The notes under the pieces: model-generated
Databases searched by the model: none
The model's input: only the letters and a program-made list of their open reading frames with translations
Told to the model about the DNA's origin: nothing
NCBI GenBank assembly: GCA_016930715.1
Contig: JAFGGC010000038.1
Coordinates: 1-44,027 of the forward strand
From: Endomicrobiales bacterium
GTDB lineage: Bacteria > Elusimicrobiota > Endomicrobiia > Endomicrobiales > JAFGGC01
Direction: 5' to 3'
Length of the DNA stretch: 44,027 nucleotides
Translations under genes and position numbers: made by a program
In this document: piece after piece, positions 18,176-24,848 of the stretch
Numbering within the stretch: position 1 is the first letter of the stretch
How the letters are laid out: each line of letters starts with the position of its first letter

Positions 18176-18204
18176 TTGAAAAAGGTTGAATAATAAGATA
18201 GAAT
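18176..18204 (+). promoter_or_regulatory. Promoter of the Flp pilin gene
   Basis: TTGAAA (18176-18181), a 17-bp spacer and TAGAAT (18199-18204). A small leader hairpin follows (CACCT 18206-18210 with AGGTG 18216-18220), then a very strong Shine-Dalgarno GGAGGGG before the ATG at 18247. This gives the major pilin its own high-output unit, as in known Tad loci where flp is expressed far above the rest. Confidence 0.55.
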
Positions 18205-18246
18205 TCACCTGTAAGAGGTGTAAAAATACTTAAGGAGGGGTTCATT

Positions 18247-18426
18247 ATGTTGAAGAGATTCTGGAAGGACGAGAGCGCGCAGGGGATGACGGAGTACATC
18301 CTCATTGTGGCTTTAATCGCGGTGGCGGCGATAGTTATGGTGAAAGCGTTTGGCGGCAAAATCGGCGAACTGTTTTCAAAATCTACCGGAAAAATAGAAA
18401 AAGAGACGACCGACAGTTTTAAGTAG
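18247..18426 (+). CDS. flp: Flp/Fap-type major pilin
   Basis: 59 residues (MLKRFWKDESAQGMTEYILI...). A short positively charged leader is followed by DESAQGMTEY and a single hydrophobic helix, then a short polar tail. This is the standard Flp pilin layout (DExGQGxxEYxLI). A prepilin peptidase would cut at the Gly before MTEY. The gene has a perfect Shine-Dalgarno and its own promoter, as expected for the structural subunit. The peptidase gene is not in the window. Confidence 0.85.
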   Translation: MLKRFWKDESAQGMTEYILIVALIAVAAIVMVKAFGGKIGELFSKSTGKIEKETTDSFK

Positions 18427-18551
18427 TATCAGGGGTTATGGCAGGATTTCGAACGAAACCGCGGACAGCTTCGGGAATTAAATCTTTAGCCGGGGGGGCG
18501 GAAGGGCCCATCTTGTTGTATGTGATAATGGTCACAGGGCTCTTTTTGACG

Positions 18552-18580
18552 GTGACATTTAACATAAATTGTTTTATACT
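18552..18580 (+). promoter_or_regulatory. Promoter upstream of the TPR lipoprotein gene
   Basis: GTGACA (18552-18557), a 17-bp spacer and TATACT (18575-18580), about 100 bp before the ATG at 18683. The leader would include the GATTGCACGG...CCGTGTAATC repeat at 18591-18662. Pattern match only. Confidence 0.4.
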
Positions 18581-18590
18581 ATAACTAAAT

Positions 18591-18662
18591 CGGATTGCAC
18601 GGACAAATCAGAACCGTAATGAGTAGCATCCGTGTAATTTTAGTTAATAATCCGTGTAATCG
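18591..18662 (+). repeat. Intergenic repeat, GATTACACAGATT family (variant)
   Basis: GGATTGCACGGAC at the left and two copies of TCCGTGTAAT at the right form the same head-to-tail inverted layout as the elements at 24757, 25951, 36936, 41449 and 42970, with CGG instead of CAG. It ends just before the Shine-Dalgarno of the 18683 gene. Confidence 0.6.
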
Positions 18663-18682
18663 TTTTCAGGAGGAGGGAAATT

Positions 18683-19531
18683 ATGTTCAAGCAAGCGGCT
18701 GTGTTCCTGCTTTTCGGGTGCCTCGTGATAGGCGTCTCGGGATGCGGAAAAGACAACATCTTCGGATGGGCTCATCAATCGGGGGAAAACTCGGACCAGA
18801 GGGCGCTTTCATCCGACGCCTACGTGGCCCTGCAGGACAAGGATTTCGCCAAGGCGCTCGAGTATTACTCGAAGATACTTGAGTCCGACCCTGCCAACGC
18901 CGAAGCCATCTACGGCTATTCCATCGCGAAGCTCGCCGAGGCCGGCATAGACATCGGGACGCTCGTCGCCAACCTCGTCAAGCAGCAGAGCGCGGCGCCG
19001 CACCGCCTCGCGCCCGCGGTTGCATATGCGGCGAAGACGACAGTGAGCTCGAACCTCCTTCCCTCAAGCATACTCACCGACATCGCCAAGAAAAGGGCAG
19101 CCGTTGACGACGTTTTAAGCTCGACAAAACTCCTGAAGATCCTCAGGGGCCAGGGCGACGGGAAAATCGCCCCGGACAACCCCGATCTTAACATCAACGT
19201 GGCGTTCTGCCTGGTGCTCCGCGCCGCGATGAAGGTCAACGATTACATAACCTACGGTTCGGACTACGAAACGATAACCGTGCTTGACTCGACCAACCTT
19301 GACAGCGTGGCGCGCTCTTCGGCCAAGGACCTTGTCAGCGCCTACCACAGGATGCAGGTTGTCATAAACAAGCTCAATCTCGGGAGCGATTCGGCCGTCA
19401 CCAAGATAAACAACGACATAGTGACGCTGTTCACCAACCTCAAGACGAACCTGAGAAACGGCTACGGCATAGATTTTGACGCCGCGCCGGCGGTGAGCCT
19501 GGCCGTGGACTACTTCCTCACGGAAAACTGA
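18683..19531 (+). CDS. TPR-containing lipoprotein
   Basis: 282 residues, ATG after GGAGGG. The signal peptide ends in lipobox GVSGC (about residues 19-23), so it is probably membrane-anchored in the periplasm. SDAYVALQDKDFAKALEYYSKILESDPANAEAIYGYSIAKL (about 46-86) is a TPR motif pair. The remaining 190 residues are helical (for example SAYHRMQVVINKLNLGSDSAVTKINNDIV) and unassigned. It precedes a PorV-like barrel and a FlgD-tailed protease, so it may belong to that export unit. A role as scaffold is inferred only from the TPR. Confidence 0.7.
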   Translation: MFKQAAVFLLFGCLVIGVSGCGKDNIFGWAHQSGENSDQRALSSDAYVALQDKDFAKALEYYSKILESDPANAEAIYGYSIAKLAEAGIDIGTLVANLVKQQSAAPHRLAPAVAYAAKTTVSSNLLPSSILTDIAKKRAAVDDVLSSTKLLKILRGQGDGKIAPDNPDLNINVAFCLVLRAAMKVNDYITYGSDYETITVLDSTNLDSVARSSAKDLVSAYHRMQVVINKLNLGSDSAVTKINNDIVTLFTNLKTNLRNGYGIDFDAAPAVSLAVDYFLTEN

Positions 19532-19543
19532 GACAATCGGAAG

Positions 19544-19582
19544 ACTCCTTCGATTGGCTCGTCCTGAGTGAAGCGAAGGATC
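19544..19582 (+). repeat. Intergenic repeat with TCGTCCTGAGTGAAGCGAAGGATC motif
   Basis: CTCCTTCGATTGGCTCGTCC followed by TGAGTGAAGCGAAGGATC forms an imperfect hairpin (CCTTCG with CGAAGG). This motif is a common dispersed intergenic repeat in many unrelated bacterial genomes. One copy in the window. Confidence 0.5.
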
Positions 19583-19608
19583 TAAATCTTGAAATACAGG
19601 AGTGACAG

Positions 19609-21129
19609 ATGAAAAAATTAATTTCAGTACTGCTCGCGGGGGCGATGTTGAGTTCGACGGCGGCGTTCGCCGCAGAAAGGCCTGTGTTCATAAGAGGCGT
19701 GCGGCCGCTCGGGATGGGCGGAGCGTTCGTCGCCCTGTCAGACGACCAGAACGCCATATTCTACAACCCGGCGGGCATAACGCAGAGGCAGGGAAGCCTG
19801 CTGACGGCGGTCGAGCTGTCAATGAACGCGAGCCAGGATATTTTTGATTTCGTGAACTTCTACAACGACAACAAGGACGACATGGAGAATTTCGACGACC
19901 TTGCGGTCGACAGGAAGGTTAGCATACTTAACGAGATAAACGACAACATCACGACGTACAAGCCGGCGCTGAGAGTCGGTTTCCCGAACACGAGCTGGAT
20001 ATCGGGCGGCCAGGGCTTCCTGTCGTACGGCGGAGGGCTTTTCATGAACGCGGACCTCGGGTTTCAGTTCAACAGGAGCCTGCTCGTGCCCAACATAAGC
20101 TTCTGGGGCAACGTGGACACGGTCGGCGCGGTGCCGTTGGCGCACAAGTTCAAGGAAGTGCCCTACATACCGGGCAGTCTTTCGGTAGGCGGCACGGTCA
20201 AGCTGATAAACAGGGGCAGGATAGCCGAGTACAACAAGTCGATACTTGAGTTCGAGGAGTTCGACCCGCAGGTCCAGTACGGACAGGGTTTCGGGTTCGA
20301 CATAGGAACGCTCTACCAGCTCAATTCCCGCTGGAATTTCGGCCTGCAGATAACCGACGTCGGCGGGACATCGCTCAAGTTCGACAAGGTTACCGCGTCG
20401 GAAGCCGGCCAGGTGGACAAGGAAGCGTTCACGGGGATGATAAACTCGGAATGGAACGTCGGCGCGGCCTACGTGCCCTCGAAAATCACGTACTGGCCCG
20501 GCAGGCACATAAACACGAGAGACAGGGTAATACTCTTGTGCGACGTGCGCGACGTTTTGAGCACGGACGAGCGCCTTCTTGAAGACACTTTCTTCAAGAA
20601 ACTGCACCTCGGAGCGGAATTCAGGTGGGGGCCCGCTTCGCTGAGAGGCGGTTTCAACTCGGGCTATCCCACGATAGGTTTGGGCGCGAGGGTCCCGTAC
20701 CTCGGCCTCAAGGCCGACTACGCCTTCTGGACAGACGAGCTCGGAAGGTACGCGGGCCAGATACCGGAATCCAACCACCTGCTGACGCTGTCCTTGAGCT
20801 GGGGGGATTCGAAGGGCAGGGCCTACGGCAAGGACGCGGCATCCGCCGCTAAACCGTTGGCGGACACCGCGAAACCCGCGGTGAAACCGAAACCTGCGCC
20901 TGCCGCTCCGGCAGTCCCGAAGCAGGAGCTTGAAGCTGACACGACCCGGCAGACGGGCATAATGATAGACGCGTCAGAATCGACAACGACCAGGCAGGCT
21001 CCCGCCACTGAACCGGCGGCGGGCAAGCCCGCGCCGGAAAAGGTGAAGGAACAGGCGGCTCCGGCGGGCAAGAAGGCGGCGGAAAAAGCCGCGGAAACGA
21101 AAAAACCCGCGGTTCCTGTGAAAAAATAA
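19609..21129 (+). CDS. PorV/UPF0164-like outer-membrane barrel with Ala/Pro/Lys-rich tail
   Basis: 506 residues, ATG after AGGAG, signal peptide ending AAFAAE. The N-terminus RGVRPLGMGGAFVALSDDQNAIFYNPAGITQRQGS is the clearest PorV/PorQ-type signature in the window. About 400 residues of beta-barrel sequence follow (ending LLTLSLSWGDSKGRAYGK). A roughly 105-residue low-complexity tail rich in Ala, Pro and Lys (for example KPAVKPKPAPAAPAVPKQ) then follows, unlike ordinary PorV and reminiscent of periplasm-spanning linkers. The FlgD-tailed metalloprotease is encoded 113 bases downstream, repeating the barrel/cargo pairing seen at the left end. Confidence 0.8.
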   Translation: MKKLISVLLAGAMLSSTAAFAAERPVFIRGVRPLGMGGAFVALSDDQNAIFYNPAGITQRQGSLLTAVELSMNASQDIFDFVNFYNDNKDDMENFDDLAVDRKVSILNEINDNITTYKPALRVGFPNTSWISGGQGFLSYGGGLFMNADLGFQFNRSLLVPNISFWGNVDTVGAVPLAHKFKEVPYIPGSLSVGGTVKLINRGRIAEYNKSILEFEEFDPQVQYGQGFGFDIGTLYQLNSRWNFGLQITDVGGTSLKFDKVTASEAGQVDKEAFTGMINSEWNVGAAYVPSKITYWPGRHINTRDRVILLCDVRDVLSTDERLLEDTFFKKLHLGAEFRWGPASLRGGFNSGYPTIGLGARVPYLGLKADYAFWTDELGRYAGQIPESNHLLTLSLSWGDSKGRAYGKDAASAAKPLADTAKPAVKPKPAPAAPAVPKQELEADTTRQTGIMIDASESTTTRQAPATEPAAGKPAPEKVKEQAAPAGKKAAEKAAETKKPAVPVKK

Positions 21130-21171
21130 GGGAATATTTTAGAAATTTGCATCAACCCCCTCACCTTTTGT

Positions 21172-21192
21172 CCTCTCCCCGTCGGGGAGAGG
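21172..21192 (+). repeat. CCTCTCCCC-GTC-GGGGAGAGG hairpin repeat
   Basis: Perfect 9-bp inverted repeat with a 3-base loop, preceded by CCCCCTCACCTTTTGT. This is a widespread dispersed bacterial repeat. There is no T-run after it, so it is not a convincing intrinsic terminator, though such a hairpin could affect mRNA ends. Confidence 0.6.
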
Positions 21193-21242
21193 AGATAGAT
21201 GGGGGGCTTTGAAGTAATCTGATTGAAGGATAATATCGGAAA

Positions 21243-22949
21243 ATGCGCGCATTGACAACTGGTGAAATCCTCGTTCTGTTCTCCGCTCTATTTCTGCTTG
21301 GGTTATCAGCGAGCGCCCAGGCCGCTCCCCACGTTTCGGGAAAATTGTACCCCCAGATGCCCAGGGACCACGTCCACAGGATACCGTCCGCCAGCGCGAT
21401 GAGAGCGGCAAGATACAGCCCGGCAAAAATACAGAAGGCGATAGGCGCCACGGGAACGAAAAAAGTCGCCGTCATACTTTGCGAGTTCCTGGGTACCGGT
21501 TTGGGCACTTCGGGAAGCATATCCATCCAGAACCTTTCCGGCATAAACGACAAGCTCAACAAGATGGTTTCGTTTTACACTGAGGCTTCGGGCGGACAGC
21601 TGACGCTTAATTTCACGGTCATACCCACAACTCATATAGCGACGTATTCAATGTCTTATTACGGGTATCCGGACTCGCTCGGAAACGAAAAGGGCGACGA
21701 CCTCATCCGGGAGGCGATAAGCGCCGCGGGCATAACCAAAGGGACGGGTGCGGGACAATATGACGCCGCGATGGTGATACACGCCGGTTACGGGAACGAG
21801 TCTACCAACCCCGAAACTTATCCCGGGGACATCTGGTCGGCGGTCTATACCTTCGCCAACGTGAACGGTTTCACCGAAGGGCTGACGGTGCCTGAATTCG
21901 AAGCGGGCACGGGCTACTCCCCGCTCGGCGTATGGTGCCACGAGATGGGCCACCAGCTCGGCCTGCCGGATATTTACGCCACGGACGGAAGGTCTTCACC
22001 GTCTATAGTAGGCGAGTGGTGCCTGATGGACTACGGGGTCTGGGCGGGGAACGGGAACAGCCCTCCCCATCCGAGCGCCTGGTGCAAGCAGATACTCGGC
22101 TGGTTTACGCCCGTGGACGTTTCCGGGAAAGTAGACCTTTCCATAAGCCCGACAGAGTCAACGCCGAACTGCGTGAGAATCCAGATACCCACGGCGCCAG
22201 ACCCCACGAAAGAGTATTTTCTCTTGGAGTACAGGAGCGCCTCCGCCGGAACTTACGACGCGGCCCTGAAGGCCTCGGGCGTGCTCATCTGGCACGTGGA
22301 CGAGGCGGCCATTTACGAACAGGTGGTTTACAACGGAGCCACGGCGACGCGTTTCGACCACAACATAATAAACAACGAGTATGAAGTGGACCATATGACG
22401 ATGGAATTGGTCGAGGCGGATTCGACGGACCCGTCAACTAACATGGGCGACACCACTGACCCCTGGCCCGGCGCGAAGAACACGTTCACCGAGCCGGACT
22501 CGAATTCATTCAACGGCGCGGTGTCGGGCGTGAGCGTGGCGGGTTTCACTTTTTCCGGCGGGAAGGCCAATTTTTCGGCCACGAGGATCGCCTCCACCGC
22601 GGACCAGGAAATAGCTAAAGCGCTCAACTACCCCAACCCGGCCGGCCCCGATTATCCGGTGGGCAGCAAGAAACCGCAAGGGACGCTGACGACGCTTGTT
22701 TGCCACCTTTCAAAGCCGCCGAGAGAGATGGAGGCCGTGATATACACGATATCCGGCGAAAAGGTGATGAAGATACAGCGCAACGATTTCAGCTTCAAGT
22801 CGGCGCCGTCTGACGACTACAAGTGGGTGTATGAATATGACTGGAACGGGAAGAACGACGGAGGCGACAGCGTCGCCCCGGGGGTATACATCTACAGGAT
22901 CACCGCGGACAGCGAGATAAAAACGGGGAAGCTGGCGATAACCAGATGA
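21243..22949 (+). CDS. Secreted M6-type (immune inhibitor A-like) metalloprotease with FlgD-like C-terminal domain
   Basis: 568 residues with a signal peptide (to about residue 27, SASAQAAP). The catalytic zinc motif HEMGHQLGLPD is at 233-243 (His233, Glu234, His237), matching the HExxHxxGxxD of M6/metzincin-like proteases. The downstream CLMDYGVWAG (Met-turn-like) and YFLLEYRS segments are typical of M6 family proteins. Residues about 455-568 form a FlgD-like Ig domain (LNYPNPAGP, YEYDWNGKNDGGDSVAPGVYIYRI), like that of the two exported proteins at the left end. Probable role: extracellular protein degradation after export by a type IX-like route. No propeptide cleavage site can be named with confidence. 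Confidence 0.85.
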   Translation: MRALTTGEILVLFSALFLLGLSASAQAAPHVSGKLYPQMPRDHVHRIPSASAMRAARYSPAKIQKAIGATGTKKVAVILCEFLGTGLGTSGSISIQNLSGINDKLNKMVSFYTEASGGQLTLNFTVIPTTHIATYSMSYYGYPDSLGNEKGDDLIREAISAAGITKGTGAGQYDAAMVIHAGYGNESTNPETYPGDIWSAVYTFANVNGFTEGLTVPEFEAGTGYSPLGVWCHEMGHQLGLPDIYATDGRSSPSIVGEWCLMDYGVWAGNGNSPPHPSAWCKQILGWFTPVDVSGKVDLSISPTESTPNCVRIQIPTAPDPTKEYFLLEYRSASAGTYDAALKASGVLIWHVDEAAIYEQVVYNGATATRFDHNIINNEYEVDHMTMELVEADSTDPSTNMGDTTDPWPGAKNTFTEPDSNSFNGAVSGVSVAGFTFSGGKANFSATRIASTADQEIAKALNYPNPAGPDYPVGSKKPQGTLTTLVCHLSKPPREMEAVIYTISGEKVMKIQRNDFSFKSAPSDDYKWVYEYDWNGKNDGGDSVAPGVYIYRITADSEIKTGKLAITR

Positions 22950-23004
22950 CGGCGGGTGCCAGGTACCGGGTACAGACTACAGATTAAAAAGCTATTAAAA
23001 AGCG

Positions 23005-23207
23005 GAACTTCATTCTGACCTGGACTGGAAGCGCTTTTGATAGAGAACGGCTTCAAGCAGGGCAATCTGTGGGGCATAAACCTTTACCCGGAAAAGTCCG
23101 GAACGGAATTCGTTGAATTTGATTCGCTGATAAACGTGCGCCCTTCGCAAAAAAACACGAGCCGCGGAGTGGAAGACCCGGGTATCAGGGAAAAAATAAA
23201 AAAATAG
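23005..23207 (+). pseudogene. Decayed fragment of a DUF5674-like gene
   Basis: One frame reads ELHSDL (23005-23022), then the +1/-2 shifted frame reads EALLIENGFKQGNLWGINLYP and continues through FVEFDSLINVRPSQ and RGVEDPGIREKIKKI to TAG 23205-23207. Joined, this resembles the C-terminal half of DUF5674 proteins (LWGINLYP...FIEFDSxINIRP). The frames are separated by a tandem 5-bp duplication, CTGGA-CTGGA (23020-23029); removing one copy restores the frame. The N-terminal half is missing and replaced by repeat-like sequence (GGTGCCAGGTACCGGGTAC). A TTG-started 56-codon ORF at 23037 could still be translated (GGAAG upstream), so residual expression is not excluded. The family name is from memory. 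Confidence 0.6.
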
Positions 23208-23226
23208 TCGCGATAAAGGTGAAAAC

Positions 23227-23559
23227 GTGAGTATCCAGCAAAGAGGGCTTTCTCAGGGAAGGTGGTTCGAGTTTTCGCTGATAGAACAGCTGGCGAATAT
23301 TGACAGTGAGATCGAGCGGGCTTTGAACTGGGAAAAGAAAGGGAACAAGGAAAACGGGCGCAGGGCTCTGGACCGCGCGCTCGAACTGATGGATTTCACT
23401 CTTGAGGATCCGAAAAACGTTTCCCGCCTCAGGGAGCTTGCCCGGCTTCGCGACGACGTGGCGGACTATTTCGCGGGGGAAAACCGGTTTTGTTCAAGCG
23501 AAGACTCTCTTAGAAGGTATTTTTCCGCTTTTGCCTACGCCGCCAGGAAAGACCGTTAA
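23227..23559 (+). CDS. Small conserved-looking helical protein of unknown function
   Basis: 110 residues from GTG 23227, with AAAGGTGA just upstream. The sequence SQGRWFEFSLIEQLANIDSE is followed by ERALNWEKKGNKENGRRALDRALELMDFTLEDPKN and ends YFSAFAYAARKDR. It is helical, soluble, with no signal or membrane segment. I recall similar small proteins in many uncultured phyla, often beside DUF5674-like genes, but know no function. It follows the DUF5674-like remnant by 19 bases and is followed by a strong terminator-like hairpin. Confidence 0.65.
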   Translation: MSIQQRGLSQGRWFEFSLIEQLANIDSEIERALNWEKKGNKENGRRALDRALELMDFTLEDPKNVSRLRELARLRDDVADYFAGENRFCSSEDSLRRYFSAFAYAARKDR

Positions 23560-23579
23560 AGGTCGGGTAAAGGGTAAAT

Positions 23580-23669
23580 GGTAAAAGGTGCAAGTTAAGG
23601 CCAAGGACGCTGAATCGCGGTTATTGACTTTAACGTTTACCTTGCAACTTTCACCTTTTACCTTTTTTT
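23580..23669 (+). terminator. Terminator-like hairpin built from the GGTAAAAGGTG repeat
   Basis: GGTAAAAGGTG (23580-23590) pairs perfectly with CACCTTTTACC (23652-23662), and CAAGTT with AACTT inside, followed directly by seven Ts (23663-23669). It sits between the rightward 23227 gene and the convergent lptG and would stop rightward transcription. The lptG stop codon (complement of 23668-23670) lies in the T-run, so a dispersed repeat has become a gene boundary. Confidence 0.6.
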
Positions 23670-24747
23670 ATTTCCTGATGTTGGTAAGCGCCCAGACGCC
23701 GGCGATGCCGAACACGACGTTGCCGAGCCACGCGGCGAAGAGGGGGGTTATGACGCCGTTTTCTCCGAGGGACTGGCCCACGGCCAGGACCCCCCAGTAA
23801 AGAAAAGCGAAAATGAGGGCTATCGTGAAGCTTATGAACTTCCCGTGCCTGCCGGCGAAACCCAGGGCGAAGGGTATGCCTATCAGCATCACGACAAGGT
23901 GGCTGAACGCCGACGACCACCTCGAATAGTATTGTATCTTCTCTTTCTCCGAAGGTATGCCGAGGGTTTCGAGCTGTTTGAGGTATCTTTGGAAGCCGGC
24001 GACCGTCATCTGTTCCGGGCGGGGTTTGGTGACTATGAAGTCCGCGGGGCTGAACGGCAGGCTGACTTTTTGCTCGCTGAAATAATTCTCTTTCAGGCTC
24101 CCGTGTGAAAAAAGCCGTTCGACGCCTTCGAGAAACGTCCACTGTCCGTCCTGCCAGAGCGCGTCTTTAGCGACTAACTGCTTCGTCAGAGTGAAACTAT
24201 CGTCGAACTTGTCCATTACGACCTGCGTGGCGAGGTTTTTCGCGATGTTGAGGTAGCCGATGGTCATCCTTCCTCCGCCCGGGGTGTTGACTATCAGGTT
24301 CCAATATTCCGTGCGCTCCTTCTTCTTGACGTGCCTTATCTCCTCGTTCCTCACCCTGTCCGCTTCCCGGATCGCCGGGGGTATGACGTATTCCCTTAGA
24401 ATTAGCTCCCCGGACCCTATGAGCGCGCCGCAGAAAAAGAGTATCGCGAAAATCCTGTAGAGGTTCACGCCGGCGGCCTTGAGCGCCGTGATCTCTCCGC
24501 GCCGCACGAGCTGTCCGAGGGAAAAAAGCACCGCGACCAGCACCGAAACCGGAAGGACCTGTATTATCCACCACGGCAGGTTCATCAGCAGGTACTTGCC
24601 CACGAGCCCGAACGGGGTTTTGTTCTCTAAGTAGAAGCTGAGCTCCCTGAAAAATTCGGATATGAGCACGAGCCCGCCGAACGCCGTCGACGTCAGTGCA
24701 AGCGGCTTGAAGAACTCCCTGATCAAGTACCTGTCTATGATTTTCAT
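23668..24747 (-). CDS. lptG: LptG-type permease of the LPS transport ABC system
   Basis: 359 residues of the YjgP/YjgQ (LptF/LptG) family. The N-terminus MKIIDRYLIREFFKPLALTS is the family signature. Three N-terminal membrane segments (about 15-35, 55-80, 100-120) flank the coupling region RRGEITALKAAGVN; a periplasmic beta-jellyroll follows (about 135-265), then three C-terminal membrane segments. With LptF and the ATPase LptB it moves lipopolysaccharide from the inner membrane to the periplasmic bridge. It is the second gene of the lptF-lptG pair, separated by a 99-bp repeat-filled spacer. The assignment to G rather than F rests on gene order and is the less certain part. Confidence 0.85.
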   Translation of the reverse strand: MKIIDRYLIREFFKPLALTSTAFGGLVLISEFFRELSFYLENKTPFGLVGKYLLMNLPWWIIQVLPVSVLVAVLFSLGQLVRRGEITALKAAGVNLYRIFAILFFCGALIGSGELILREYVIPPAIREADRVRNEEIRHVKKKERTEYWNLIVNTPGGGRMTIGYLNIAKNLATQVVMDKFDDSFTLTKQLVAKDALWQDGQWTFLEGVERLFSHGSLKENYFSEQKVSLPFSPADFIVTKPRPEQMTVAGFQRYLKQLETLGIPSEKEKIQYYSRWSSAFSHLVVMLIGIPFALGFAGRHGKFISFTIALIFAFLYWGVLAVGQSLGENGVITPLFAAWLGNVVFGIAGVWALTNIRK

Positions 24748-24756
24748 ATTAAAAAC

Positions 24757-24848
24757 GATTACACAGATTTTAACGGAGATTACGCAGATAAAGCAACGCC
24801 ATGGATTTTAAAGTATCTGTGTAATCTATTCTAGTAATCTGTGTAATC
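24757..24848 (+). repeat. Intergenic repeat, GATTACACAGATT family (between lptF and lptG)
   Basis: GATTACACAGATTTTAACGG and GATTACGCAGAT on the left mirror ATCTGTGTAATC and AATCTGTGTAATC on the right. The element occupies nearly all of the lptF-lptG spacer, so it would be transcribed within that operon and could fold into a double hairpin. Confidence 0.75.

Noticed and set aside
18438-18584. 48-codon ORF after flp with an AGGGGT upstream and one hydrophobic segment (LLYVIMVTGLFLTVTF)
   Set aside because: No recognisable pilin motif, and its 3' end overlaps the promoter-like GTGACA/TATACT; coding evidence is too weak.
19819-20778. 319-codon minus-strand ORF
   Set aside because: Antisense to the PorV-like gene, with no signal, motif or ribosome site.
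21160-21195. Intrinsic terminator at CCTCTCCCCGTCGGGGAGAGG
   Set aside because: Strong hairpin but no T-run on either strand; kept as a dispersed repeat.
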